Positions 34,815 to 43,690 of a stretch of DNA of 64,000 nt are shown one piece after another. The stretch is taken from assembly GCA_964350145.1 (NCBI GenBank), contig CAYGJL010000008.1, positions 20,129 through 84,128 of the forward strand, in the 5' to 3' direction. The translations under genes were made by a program, and so were the position numbers. Source of the DNA: JACDCY01 sp964350145. GTDB taxonomy: Bacteria; Gemmatimonadota; Gemmatimonadetes; Gemmatimonadales; Gemmatimonadaceae. Numbering within the stretch: position 1 is the first letter of the stretch; every line of letters starts with the position of its first letter. The notes under the pieces were generated by a model. The model searched no databases. It worked only from the letters and a program-made list of their open reading frames with translations, and was not told the origin of the DNA.

Positions 34815-35778
34815 CGTCTTCCTGGAGGTACCGCTCGACGTCAGCCGCGCGCGCCATGTGCGCGATGAGCCGCTCATTGAACGCGGTCGCGGCGTCCACA
34901 CCGGTGTACTTGAGCAGGTGGTTGAGCGCGATGACCTCGGCGATGACCGTGAGGTTCTTCCCGGGATTCAGCGGCACGCGGATCTTCGGCAGATCCACGC
35001 CCAGAATCTCGGCGCTCTCCGTGTCCAACCCCGTGCGGTCCACCAGCAGAGTCTGGTTCCATTCCTCGAGTTGAACCACCACCTCGATTCGCTTCTGCTG
35101 CCGCACCGCCTTCACGCCGAAGATCGAGGGGATGTTGATCAATCCTATGCCGCGGATCTCCATGTGTCCGCGCTGTAGCTCGTGCGCCCGCCCGATCACG
35201 ACGTCGTTCCCACGGCGCGTCACCATCACTATGTCGTCAGCCACGAGGCGGTGCCCGCGCTCGACTAGATCCAGCACGCACTCCGACTTGCCGATCCCGC
35301 TCTTCCCCGTCACCAGCAGGCCCACGCCGAAGACGTCCGCGAGCGAGCCGTGCAGCGTCGCCGCCGGCGCGAACTCGCCTTCGAGAAACGGCTTCATCCT
35401 GCGGTAGAACTCGTTGGTCTTGAGCTTGGTCCGGAACAGCGCCACCCCCGCTTCGCGCGCCGCTTCGATCAGCCCGCTCGGAAGAGGCTGGTCCTTGGTG
35501 ACGAAGACCGCCGGCACCTTGAAGGCGAAGAACTGGTTCAACAGCCTGGTGCGCTCTTCCGCCAGTAGCGACGCCAGATAGGATATCTCGGTCTCGCCGA
35601 GCGCCTGCAACCGGTTGGGGACGAACCGCTCGACGTAGCCGGCCAGCACCAGTCCCGGGCTCGAGATCTCGCCGCTCTCGAGCTTGCGGTCGTGGCCGAG
35701 CCCGTCCAGCAGATCCTCGAGCTGGAGCGACGTCTTCAGCCGATCGAACAGCTCCCCGACACTAAGGTCGTTGCTCAT
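34807..35778 (-). CDS. hprK: HPr kinase/phosphorylase
   Basis: HprK phosphorylates and dephosphorylates HPr on Ser46. The 323-residue length is standard. The N-terminal domain is present; the catalytic domain begins at TLHGSLADVFG with His143, then Walker A GKSGIGKS (158-165), LVADDIV and the HPrK signature EIRGIGLINI (207-216). It starts at an ATG overlapping the glycosyltransferase stop and ends inside IIA. Its place directly before a full mannose-type PTS predicts feedback control of this PTS. Confidence 0.96.
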   Translation of the reverse strand: MSNDLSVGELFDRLKTSLQLEDLLDGLGHDRKLESGEISSPGLVLAGYVERFVPNRLQALGETEISYLASLLAEERTRLLNQFFAFKVPAVFVTKDQPLPSGLIEAAREAGVALFRTKLKTNEFYRRMKPFLEGEFAPAATLHGSLADVFGVGLLVTGKSGIGKSECVLDLVERGHRLVADDIVMVTRRGNDVVIGRAHELQRGHMEIRGIGLINIPSIFGVKAVRQQKRIEVVVQLEEWNQTLLVDRTGLDTESAEILGVDLPKIRVPLNPGKNLTVIAEVIALNHLLKYTGVDAATAFNERLIAHMARAADVERYLQEDDE

Positions 35779-36875
35779 GCCGCGATTACCTCTTCGAGGT
35801 GGCGCAGCGTCTCGTCCGCCGCGCACTCCCAGGTGAACTTCTCCGCAAATCTGCGCCCACCCTCGCCGAGCGAGCGCACCAGGTCGGGCTGCGCGACGAG
35901 CCCGCGCATCGCCGCCGCGAAAGCGGACACGTCGGTGGCGTGAACGAGGGATCCCGTCTCGCCGTCGATCACCGATTCGCGGATTCCGGGTGAATCGCCG
36001 GCGATCACCGGCGTGCCGCACGCGGCCGATTCCAGGTTGCTGATCCCCCAACCCTCCTTCGGCGAAGCGAGCACCGTCGCCCACGCGCGCCGGAGCAGAT
36101 CCACCTTTTCGTCCTCGTCCACGTAGCCGAGAAATCTGAGGCGATCGCCGAGTCCAAGCGAGCCTGCGAGCGACTCGAGCGCGGAGCGGTAATCGCCCTG
36201 CCCCGCAATCTCGAGCTTCGCGTCCGCGGAGTTGAGCTGCGCGAAAGCGCGAATGACGATGTCCACGCGCTTGTAGCGCTTGAGCCTGCCGAGATACGCG
36301 AACGTAGGTGCTGGCGCGCGGCGCGACCAGTCGGGCGTGTAGCGGTCGGCATCCACGCCGTTGTAGATCACGCGAATCCTCGAGCGCGGGATGCCGCGCT
36401 CCACGAGATCGTCCGCCGTGCTCTGGCTCACTGCCTGGAACGGATAGCCGCCGTACAGCGACGCCAGCGGCCGCTCCGACAGCCACACCGCCGCGGCCAC
36501 CGGAATGGGAACCTCGCGAAAAGCCGTCGCGCCGAAGAGATGATGCACCAGCACCACGAGCCGCTTCACGCGCCAGCGCGGAGTGAACAGCGGAACCTTG
36601 TTGAGGTCCTCGATCACGACGTCGTAGTCGTTGCGCGCGAGCCCTTTATCGTAGCAGCCGCGCGCATGCATCGGAAACGTGTACCTGGTGCCGACGCGGA
36701 ATACGCGGATTCCGTCGAGCACGGTCTCCGACTCCGATCCCGGGAATCCGCTGCAGAGCAGATCCACCTGGTGGCCGCGCGCCGCGACCCGCCCGAATAC
36801 CTCGTGCAGGTGCACCTCGGCGCCGCCAGCTTGCGGGTTCTCGCGGTCCTGCCAGTTCACCACGAGAATCCTCAC
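35775..36875 (-). CDS. GT4-type glycosyltransferase
   Basis: The 366-residue enzyme has the two Rossmann domains of GT-B glycosyltransferases. NPQAGGAEVHLHEV near residue 14 is the acceptor-side glycine motif. VIYNGVDADRYTP and FAYLGRLKRYKRVDIVIRAF mark the donor domain, and EGWGISNLESAACGTPVIA contains the EX7E motif of family GT4. Sugar and acceptor are unknown. The gene overlaps nusB and hprK by 4 bp each, so it is translated with the PTS block. Confidence 0.9.
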   Translation of the reverse strand: MRILVVNWQDRENPQAGGAEVHLHEVFGRVAARGHQVDLLCSGFPGSESETVLDGIRVFRVGTRYTFPMHARGCYDKGLARNDYDVVIEDLNKVPLFTPRWRVKRLVVLVHHLFGATAFREVPIPVAAAVWLSERPLASLYGGYPFQAVSQSTADDLVERGIPRSRIRVIYNGVDADRYTPDWSRRAPAPTFAYLGRLKRYKRVDIVIRAFAQLNSADAKLEIAGQGDYRSALESLAGSLGLGDRLRFLGYVDEDEKVDLLRRAWATVLASPKEGWGISNLESAACGTPVIAGDSPGIRESVIDGETGSLVHATDVSAFAAAMRGLVAQPDLVRSLGEGGRRFAEKFTWECAADETLRHLEEVIAA

Positions 36876-37285
36876 GAGAGCGAGCCGGCCCGGCGCGCGT
36901 ACGCGTCCAGGACGCCGTTCACGAACTTCGCGCTCTCCGGGCTGCCGTACCGCTCCGCGAGCCGGACCGCTTCCTGAATCACCACGCGCGTCGGTGTCTC
37001 ACCGATCTCCAACTCGGCGGCGGCGAGCCGCAGCACCGAGCGCTCGATCGCGCCCAGCCGCTCGAGTCGCCAGTTCTCCGTCACCTCGGACAGCGACGCG
37101 TCGAGCTGCGCGCCGTCGGCGATCACTCTCCGCACCAGGAGCCCGGCGATCTTCCGCTCTTCGGGGCCCACCGCGAGGTCGTCCCAGACGCGGGCGGCCA
37201 CTTTCTCGAGCGATTCTTTGCCGCGCAGGTCCCAGGCGTACAGCGCCTGCAACGCGCGCGCCCGCGCCCGCGTTTCAATCCGCAT
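36872..37285 (-). CDS. nusB: Transcription antitermination factor NusB
   Basis: NusB binds boxA RNA with NusE in rRNA antitermination. The 137-residue all-helical protein starts ETRARARALQALYAWDL and ends with the conserved EAVRLAERYGSPESAKFVNG segment. It overlaps ribH by 11 bp; the ribH-nusB pairing is common in bacteria. Confidence 0.93.
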   Translation of the reverse strand: MRIETRARARALQALYAWDLRGKESLEKVAARVWDDLAVGPEERKIAGLLVRRVIADGAQLDASLSEVTENWRLERLGAIERSVLRLAAAELEIGETPTRVVIQEAVRLAERYGSPESAKFVNGVLDAYARRAGSLS

Positions 37286-37754
37286 CGAGGGGATGCAGGC
37301 GATCGAGCAAGTCCGCCATCTCGAGCGCCGCCAGCGCGGCCTCGCGACCCTTGTTCGCGTCGCCCGCGCCCGCGCGGGCCTCGGCTTGCTCGTCGGTGTC
37401 GCAGGTGAGCAGCGCGTACCCCACCGGTATGTCGGAGTCCGCCGTGAGGTGCGCGAGCGACTGCGCGACGGCCGCGCACAGGTGGTCGAAGTTGGGAGTC
37501 TCGCCGCGGATCAGCGCGCCGACCACGACCACGGCGTCGTACGTGTCCGCGCCCATCGCCGCGCGCAGGGCGGTCGGCAGCTCCCACGCGCCGGGCACCC
37601 ATACAAGATCAATGTCCGCCGCGGCCACGCCGCGCTCGACGAGCGTGCTCATGGCGCTGTCGGCCAGCTTGCGCGTGACCTCGGTGTTGAAGCGGCTGGC
37701 TACGACCGCGACGCGGCGGTTGTCGCCCCGCGGCGTACCCGCGAATTCGGCCAT
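37275..37754 (-). CDS. ribH: 6,7-dimethyl-8-ribityllumazine synthase
   Basis: RibH condenses the ribityl-aminopyrimidine with dihydroxybutanone phosphate. The 159 residues contain VASRFNTEVTRKL (substrate loop), VPGAWELP, GALIRGETPNFDHLC (catalytic His near residue 94) and GYALLTCDTDEQAEARAG. It starts on the base after the ribBA stop. Confidence 0.95.
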   Translation of the reverse strand: MAEFAGTPRGDNRRVAVVASRFNTEVTRKLADSAMSTLVERGVAAADIDLVWVPGAWELPTALRAAMGADTYDAVVVVGALIRGETPNFDHLCAAVAQSLAHLTADSDIPVGYALLTCDTDEQAEARAGAGDANKGREAALAALEMADLLDRLHPLDAD

Positions 37755-38960
37755 TCAGGAAGCTAGAAGGTGTCCGAGCTTGGAACGCTTCGCTTCCAGA
37801 TAGCCGGAGTTTTCCTCGGTGATCGCCGGAACTATGGCCACACGCTCCTTCACGTGCAGGCCATACCCCTCGAGCCCGACGAGCTTGCGCGGGTTGTTCG
37901 TCAGCGGGCGGATGGACTTGAGGCCGAGATCGAGCAGGATCTGCGCGCCGATCCCGTAGTTGCGGAGATCGGGCTTGAAGCCAAGCCGCTCGTTCGCCTC
38001 CACCGTGTCGGCGCCGGCGTCCTGCAGCGCGTACGCCTGCAGCTTGTTGAGGAGACCGATACCGCGCCCCTCCTGGTCGAGATACACGACCACGCCGCAG
38101 CCCGCGTCCTCGATCATCTTCATCGCCGTGTGCAGCTGCCAGCCGCAGTCGCAGCGGAGCGAGTGGAACACGTCGCCCGTGAGACAGCGCGAATGCATGC
38201 GCACCAGCACTCCCTCGCCGTCCTGTACGTCGCCGTGCACGAGCGCGACGTGCTCGTGCTGATCCACGTCGTTGCGGTAGCCGACGATCTTCCAGAGCCC
38301 CATCTCTGTCGGCAGGCGCGCTTCCGCAACGCGATGCACCAGACGCTCCTTCTGGAGGCGGTACGCCACGAGCTGCGCCACCGTAATGAACGTCAGGCCG
38401 TGCTCCTGCGAAAACTTCAGCAGCTCGTCCCGGCGCATCGAGGAACCGTCTTCCGTCAGTATCTCGCAGATGACGCCGGCGGGGTACAATCCGGCGAGCC
38501 GCGCGAGATCCACCGCGGCCTCGGTGTGGCCGACGCGCTGCAGCACACCGCCGTCGCGGGCGCGCAGCGGAAAGACGTGTCCCGGGCGGCGCAGCTCGGT
38601 CGGCATGGTGGCGGGATCCACCGCGACCTGGATCGTCTTGGCGCGGTCGTGCGCGCTGATCCCCGTAGTCACGCCGAACCGCGGCGACGCGTCAATGCTG
38701 ACGGTGAAAGCGGTGCGGTGCTCGTCGGTGTTTTCGCGACTCACCTGTGGCAGCGCGAGCTGGTCGGCGCGGTTGCCCGTGATCGCCAGGCAGATCAGCC
38801 CGCCGGCGCGCTTGATCATGAAGTTCACGGTCTCGGCCGTGACCTGCTGCGCGGCGCAGATGAGATCGCCCTCGTTCTCGCGATCCTCGTCGTCCGCGAC
38901 GACGATCATCCTGCCCTTCTTGATCTCCTCGATTGCCTGCTCGACCGTGCCGAAGCTCAT
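37755..38960 (-). CDS. ribBA: Bifunctional DHBP synthase / GTP cyclohydrolase II
   Basis: The 401-residue fusion provides both entry substrates of riboflavin synthesis. The RibB half (about 1-205) has DDEDRENEGDLI and the HTEAAVDLARLAG catalytic region. The RibA half has the zinc site with CLTGDVFHSLRCDCG near residue 255 and DQEGRGIGLLNK. Both active sites look intact. Confidence 0.96.
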   Translation of the reverse strand: MSFGTVEQAIEEIKKGRMIVVADDEDRENEGDLICAAQQVTAETVNFMIKRAGGLICLAITGNRADQLALPQVSRENTDEHRTAFTVSIDASPRFGVTTGISAHDRAKTIQVAVDPATMPTELRRPGHVFPLRARDGGVLQRVGHTEAAVDLARLAGLYPAGVICEILTEDGSSMRRDELLKFSQEHGLTFITVAQLVAYRLQKERLVHRVAEARLPTEMGLWKIVGYRNDVDQHEHVALVHGDVQDGEGVLVRMHSRCLTGDVFHSLRCDCGWQLHTAMKMIEDAGCGVVVYLDQEGRGIGLLNKLQAYALQDAGADTVEANERLGFKPDLRNYGIGAQILLDLGLKSIRPLTNNPRKLVGLEGYGLHVKERVAIVPAITEENSGYLEAKRSKLGHLLAS

Positions 38961-38971
38961 AGGAGCGAAAT

Positions 38972-39580
38972 CTACCGGATTTCGGCCCCGGAGCGGTACG
39001 GCGCGACCATACTACGGACGTATTTGGCGATAACGTCGGCCTCGACGTGCACGCGGTCCCCGGGGCGAAGGTCGCCGAGCGTGGTGTGGGACCGCGTGAA
39101 TTCCACGATTGACAGCTGGACGGCGCCCCGGGACGGCACGTCGTTGACGGTCAGGCTCACCCCGTCGATCGTGATCGAGCCGAGCGGCACCACCAGCTCC
39201 GCGAGCCCGGGCGGGATCGCGACATTCAGCAGGAGGGCGTCGCCCGACTGCTCGCGGCCCGTCACTTCGGCGACCGCGTCCACATGGCCCTGAACGATGT
39301 GACCGCCAAGGCGGGCGTCCGCGCGCACCGCGCGCTCGAGGTTGACCCGCCTGCCCGCCTCCCACTCGCCGATGGTTGTGCGCGGGAGCGTCGAGGTTAC
39401 CGCGGCGACGGTAAACACGCCGTCGCGACATTCCCGAACCGTGAGGCAGGCGCCGTTCACGGAAACGCTCTCCCCCGGGGTGAGATCGCGGTACGGGGAC
39501 TCGATCGCCAACTCGCGCCCGGCGTCCGTGCTCCGCACGGAGACGACAGTGCCCGCCGCGTCCACGAGACCGGTGAACAT
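38972..39580 (-). CDS. ribE: Riboflavin synthase alpha chain
   Basis: The 202-residue enzyme makes riboflavin from two lumazine molecules. It has two lumazine-binding repeats, each with an internal NGACLTV / DGVSLTV segment, and begins with the invariant MFTGLV. The ATG at 39580 overlaps the ribD stop by 1 bp. The longer open frame upstream is antisense-like shadow inside ribD. Confidence 0.95.
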   Translation of the reverse strand: MFTGLVDAAGTVVSVRSTDAGRELAIESPYRDLTPGESVSVNGACLTVRECRDGVFTVAAVTSTLPRTTIGEWEAGRRVNLERAVRADARLGGHIVQGHVDAVAEVTGREQSGDALLLNVAIPPGLAELVVPLGSITIDGVSLTVNDVPSRGAVQLSIVEFTRSHTTLGDLRPGDRVHVEADVIAKYVRSMVAPYRSGAEIR

Positions 39581-40632
39581 CAGCGTCCGGCCGTGTCGTA
39601 CATGGTCATGACGTCGTCGCCGAAGCTCCGCCGCGAGACGACGCGCATGTTGCCGAGCTCGCGCGCGCGCGTGGCCGTGAGCCCGCCGAAGCCCGCCAGC
39701 GCGCCGTCGCCGAACAGCAGCGGCGCCTGAAAGATCACCAGCCGGTCTACGAGCTTCTGCTCGAGCAATTGGCCCGCGAGCCCTGCCCCGCCTTCGACCA
39801 GCAGCGACCGCACGTTGCGCGCGCGCAGCTTCTCGAGCGCGTCGGCGTGGGACTTGGACGGAATGATCTCGACTCCCTGCGACTTGAGCGGCTCGAGCTG
39901 TGCGCCCATGACACTCGCCATGATGAGAGTGGGAACCTGCCGCGCGGTGCGCACGACCTTGGCCGTGGCGGGAGTGCGGAGCTCGCGGTCGAAGATCACC
40001 CGCAGCGGCGCCCGCCGGGGCGGATCGGCGAAACGGACGGTCAGCTCCGGATCGTCCGACAGCACCGTGCCGGCGCCCACCGCGATCGCGTCGAAGCCGG
40101 CGCGCATGCGGTGCACCTCCCGGCGCGATTCCTCGCCGGTAAGCCAGAGCTGCTCGCGCGTCCGCGTTCCGATCGCCCCGTCTATGCTGACCGCGAGCTT
40201 GAGTACGACCCACGGCCGGGGAGATCGCACGGCGTTGAAGAACGGCGCGTTCAGCTCGATCGCGGCGTCCGCCTCCACGCCGAACTGGACGTCCACCCCC
40301 TGGGCCCGGAGCAGCTCGGCGCCGCCGCGGGCGGGAGGCGTGGGATCACGCACCGCGGCGACGACGCGCGCGATCCCCGCGCGGATAATCGCGTCCGTGC
40401 ACGGCGGAGTCTGCCCGCGGTGCGCGCACGGCTCGAGCGTGACGTACAGCGTCGCACCGCGCGCCGACTCGCCCGCGGCCTCCAGCGCCATGGTCTCGGC
40501 GTGCGGCTCGCCATACGCCGCGTGCCACCCTTCGCCGACGACGGCGTCACCGCTGACGACGACGGCGCCGACCATGGGGTTCGGCGCCGTGTTGCCCCAG
40601 CCTTTCAGGGCCAGGTCGAGCGCCCGGCGCAT
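39580..40632 (-). CDS. ribD: Bifunctional riboflavin deaminase/reductase
   Basis: The N-terminal deaminase (about residues 1-140) has HAETMAL and LEPCAHRGQTPPC zinc motifs. The C-terminal reductase includes LKLAVSIDGAIGT and SLLVEGGAGLAGQ. The ATG at 40632 starts MRRALDLALKGWGNTAPNP as in other RibD. The open frame continues upstream into the outer-membrane protein gene, with a TTG at 40701 as the only alternative. No FMN riboswitch was recognised before it. Confidence 0.93.
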   Translation of the reverse strand: MRRALDLALKGWGNTAPNPMVGAVVVSGDAVVGEGWHAAYGEPHAETMALEAAGESARGATLYVTLEPCAHRGQTPPCTDAIIRAGIARVVAAVRDPTPPARGGAELLRAQGVDVQFGVEADAAIELNAPFFNAVRSPRPWVVLKLAVSIDGAIGTRTREQLWLTGEESRREVHRMRAGFDAIAVGAGTVLSDDPELTVRFADPPRRAPLRVIFDRELRTPATAKVVRTARQVPTLIMASVMGAQLEPLKSQGVEIIPSKSHADALEKLRARNVRSLLVEGGAGLAGQLLEQKLVDRLVIFQAPLLFGDGALAGFGGLTATRARELGNMRVVSRRSFGDDVMTMYDTAGR

Positions 40633-40678
40633 GAAGGCGCGGTCGCGCCCTGCATGGCCGGACGGCTCGCTTCCCCGC

Positions 40679-41704
40679 TCAGAAGCCGAATCTGATTCCA
40701 ATCGAGCCGTAGGTTCGGGAATCGTCCGCCTTGCTGCCCTCGAACTGGTTGTACGTCTCCACTTCGCCGCCGGAGACCTGCCCGATCTCACCCACGATCT
40801 TGAAGAACGGAAGGTTCATCGAGAGATCGAGAAACATCGTCGTCCTCGTCAGCGTCTGCTCGATGTCGATCGGTCCGGCCGAAGCCGCCGGAGTCGGAGG
40901 TACGGTGCGTCCCGCGATGCGCGCGGAAATGACGGTGCTCGACTCGTACCGGTCCTTGCCGAAACCGGCGGCCGCGCCGAACATGAAGAAGCTCTTGCTC
41001 GCCATGACTCGCCAGGACGTGGTCTGAATGTCGAGGTCGCGCACCTGCAGGCTGTCGCTCTGGGCGCGCGCGGTCATGTGGATCTTCGGCAGATCGCGGC
41101 GGAGGAAGCTGACGGACACGCCGGGAATCAGCAGCGACTCCTGCAACAGCCCGAGGCGCGCGCCGAAACCGAACTTGATCGAGCTGCCGTCCACTTCGAC
41201 CTTGATGTTGTCCGCCTCGAATTCCGGCAGGTACGACGCGCTCACGAGCAGATCCAGGCCCCCCACGCTGGTGAGTCCGAGCGGGATGCCGCCAAAAATA
41301 CCGAGCGCGAGGTCGGCGGTCGGCATCGGAATGATCTGGCGCTCGAGCGGATACGTGCTGCGCTGCGCACCCTGCACCGATAGCGGGACGTCCTGGACCT
41401 GCGGCAGGTCGCCCATCACCGCGTTCACCCGAACACCGATGCTGAAGTGACCGATGCCGCCCGTCGGGCCGCCCTGGCCCAGCGTCGGCGCGCCGCCCGC
41501 AAGCGCGGTGCCGAGCTGTGGCGCCATGTAGCGGAAGAGATCGATGGCCTTCTGACACGCGTCCTGCGTGGCGCGCTGTTGGTCGGGAATGCCGAACGAA
41601 TTGGTTGTTCCCGGCGGACACTGCGGGTCCGGATTGGCCTGCTGCGCCGCGACCGGCGCGGCGAGCACCGCGGAAGCAAGTACGACTGACACGAACTTTT
41701 TCAT
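40679..41704 (-). CDS. Outer-membrane beta-barrel protein, unknown function
   Basis: The 341-residue protein has a clean signal peptide (MKKFVSVVLASAVLAAPVAAQ). Alternating-hydrophobicity strands run throughout, and the protein ends in IRFGF, the C-terminal phenylalanine signal for barrel insertion. Residues 22-50 contain a pair of cysteines. GAGG upstream of the ATG is a good ribosome-binding site. It lies between purM and ribD. No transport substrate can be read. Confidence 0.8.
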   Translation of the reverse strand: MKKFVSVVLASAVLAAPVAAQQANPDPQCPPGTTNSFGIPDQQRATQDACQKAIDLFRYMAPQLGTALAGGAPTLGQGGPTGGIGHFSIGVRVNAVMGDLPQVQDVPLSVQGAQRSTYPLERQIIPMPTADLALGIFGGIPLGLTSVGGLDLLVSASYLPEFEADNIKVEVDGSSIKFGFGARLGLLQESLLIPGVSVSFLRRDLPKIHMTARAQSDSLQVRDLDIQTTSWRVMASKSFFMFGAAAGFGKDRYESSTVISARIAGRTVPPTPAASAGPIDIEQTLTRTTMFLDLSMNLPFFKIVGEIGQVSGGEVETYNQFEGSKADDSRTYGSIGIRFGF

Positions 41705-41730
41705 GGATTCCTCAAATTGATTGTTTTTTA

Positions 41731-42756
41731 TCAGGACAGGAGCACCCGACCGGAGCCCGCGCGGATCTCGCCTGCAACCCAGGCCCCCACACCCTCGCCG
41801 GCCGCCGCCGCCAGCACGGCAGCCACATCCGATGGGCCTGCCAGGACCATCATACCGACGCCCATGTTAAAGGTTCGAAACATCTCCTGCCGGTCAGTCA
41901 CCCCGGCGCGAGTGATCGTTTCGAAAACATCCGGCACCTCCCAGCTCTTCATCTTCACCACCGCATCCAGCCCCGCCGGCAGCGCGCGATCGAGATTGCC
42001 CGGGATGCCGCCGCCGGTGATGTGCGCCAGCGCGTGCACTCGCGGGAGCACCGGCGCCAGCGCCCGCAGGTACGACCGGTGCACCCGCAGCAGCACGTCC
42101 GCCACCGATTCCCGCGTCCCCGGATAGTCGTCGGTCACCGCGAGCCCGAGCCGGTCGAACAGCACGCTCCGGACCAGCGAGTAGCCGTTGGTGTGGAAGC
42201 CCGAGCTCGCGAGCGCGATGACCGCGTCGCCCTCCCGCACCCTGGCGGCGCCGAGCACCGCGTCCTCCTCTACCGCGCCGACGATGAAGCCGGCGAGGTC
42301 GTAGTCCGGCGGCGTGTACAGTCCGGGCATCTCCGCCGTCTCGCCGCCGACCAGGGCGCAGCCGTTCTCGCGGCAGCCGGCCGCGACGCCCGCTACCACG
42401 GCTTCCGCGACGGCCGCGTCGAGCTTGCCGAACGCGACGTAATCGAGAAAGAAGAGCGGAGTCGCGCCCTGCACGAGGATGTCGTTCACGCAGTGATTCA
42501 CGAGATCGTGCCCGATGGTGTCGTGCCGGCCCGCCTCGATGGCGACCTTGATCTTCGTGCCGACGCCGTCGGCGCTGGACACGAGGATCGGCGCGCGCAT
42601 TCCGGATGGCATTCGAAACATCCCGCCGAAGCCGCCGAACGCGCCGAGCACACCGGCGGTGCGCGTGGACTCGACGAGCGCCTTGAGCCGGTGCTTGGCG
42701 TCGGCGGCGACCTCGAGATCGACGCCCGCCGCGCGATAGTCGAGCGCGTTAGTCAT
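41731..42756 (-). CDS. purM: Phosphoribosylformylglycinamidine cyclo-ligase
   Basis: PurM makes aminoimidazole ribotide in purine synthesis. The 341-residue protein has SSADGVGTKIKVAIEAGRHD, VNHCVNDILVQGATPLFFLDY (split over neighbouring residues) and GGETAEMPGLY, with the usual length of the family. It begins 22 bp after the PfkB kinase stop. Confidence 0.95.
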   Translation of the reverse strand: MTNALDYRAAGVDLEVAADAKHRLKALVESTRTAGVLGAFGGFGGMFRMPSGMRAPILVSSADGVGTKIKVAIEAGRHDTIGHDLVNHCVNDILVQGATPLFFLDYVAFGKLDAAVAEAVVAGVAAGCRENGCALVGGETAEMPGLYTPPDYDLAGFIVGAVEEDAVLGAARVREGDAVIALASSGFHTNGYSLVRSVLFDRLGLAVTDDYPGTRESVADVLLRVHRSYLRALAPVLPRVHALAHITGGGIPGNLDRALPAGLDAVVKMKSWEVPDVFETITRAGVTDRQEMFRTFNMGVGMMVLAGPSDVAAVLAAAAGEGVGAWVAGEIRAGSGRVLLS

Positions 42757-42778
42757 GCCCCCGGGCCCACTGCCATCA

Positions 42779-43690
42779 CTATAACTCTTCCTCGAACGCG
42801 ACGAGCTTGCGGAAGTCGCGGATACGGCACGCGAGATCGTCCCGCGTGATCCCCATCAAACGGTCAATCGAAAACTTCTCCACGGCGAACGAGCCCATCG
42901 CCGAGCCGTAGATCACCGCGCGCCGCATGTTGCCTTCGGACAGGTCGCCGGTTTTCGCGAGGTAGCCGATGAATCCGCCCGCGAACGAATCGCCCGCGCC
43001 CGTAGGATCGAACACGCTCTCCAGCGGATACGCCGGCGCGAAGAAAATCGTGTCTTCGGTGAACATGAACGCGCCGTGCTCGCCCTTCTTGATGATGACG
43101 TGTTTGGGTCCCTGCGCCATGATCCAGCGCGCGGCCTGCACGAGGTTCGCCTTCTCCGAGAGCTGCCGCGCCTCGCCGTCGTTCACGGTGATCAGGTCCA
43201 CGTGCTTCAGCAGCTCCATCAGCTCCGGGCGCCGGCTCTCGATCCAGAAGTTCATCGTGTCGCACGCCACGAGCTTCGGCCGGTTCACCTGCTTCAGCAC
43301 TTCGAGCTGCAGCCGCGGGTCAATGTTCGCGAGGAACACGAACGGGGCGGACTTGAATGCGTCGGGAATCTTGGGGCTGAAGCGCGAGAACACTCCCAGG
43401 TGCGTCTCGAGCGTCTCCGCGGAATTGAGATCGTGCCGGTAGCGCCCTCTCCAGCGGAATGACGCGCCCTCGGCGCGCTCCAGCCCGCTGAGGTCCACGC
43501 CGCGCTCGGCAAGCGGCGCGAGCTTGTCTATCGGATAGTCGTCGCCAACGACGCCAACGAGCTGCACGGGCGTGAGCAGGCTGGCGGCCGCCGAGAAGAA
43601 CGTCCCCGACCCGCCGAGCACGTCGTCGGCTTTTCCGAACGGCGTCTCCACGGAGTCCAGCGCCACGGATCCCACTACGAGTACGGTCAC
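42779..43690 (-). CDS. PfkB-family carbohydrate/nucleoside kinase
   Basis: The 303-residue kinase has the ribokinase fold with the family's anion-hole signature DPTGAGDSFAGGFIGYLAK near residue 250 and an N-terminal VGSVALDSVETPFGKADDVL that resembles adenosine kinase-like members. Its GTG start overlaps the argS stop as GTGA with GGAG 5 bp upstream. The neighbouring purM makes a nucleoside substrate plausible, but the exact sugar is not certain. Confidence 0.88.
   Translation of the reverse strand: MTVLVVGSVALDSVETPFGKADDVLGGSGTFFSAAASLLTPVQLVGVVGDDYPIDKLAPLAERGVDLSGLERAEGASFRWRGRYRHDLNSAETLETHLGVFSRFSPKIPDAFKSAPFVFLANIDPRLQLEVLKQVNRPKLVACDTMNFWIESRRPELMELLKHVDLITVNDGEARQLSEKANLVQAARWIMAQGPKHVIIKKGEHGAFMFTEDTIFFAPAYPLESVFDPTGAGDSFAGGFIGYLAKTGDLSEGNMRRAVIYGSAMGSFAVEKFSIDRLMGITRDDLACRIRDFRKLVAFEEEL

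Noticed and set aside
40633..41730. Possible FMN riboswitch for the rib genes
   Set aside because: ribD starts directly after an outer-membrane protein gene, and neither that junction nor the purM gap has the FMN element consensus.
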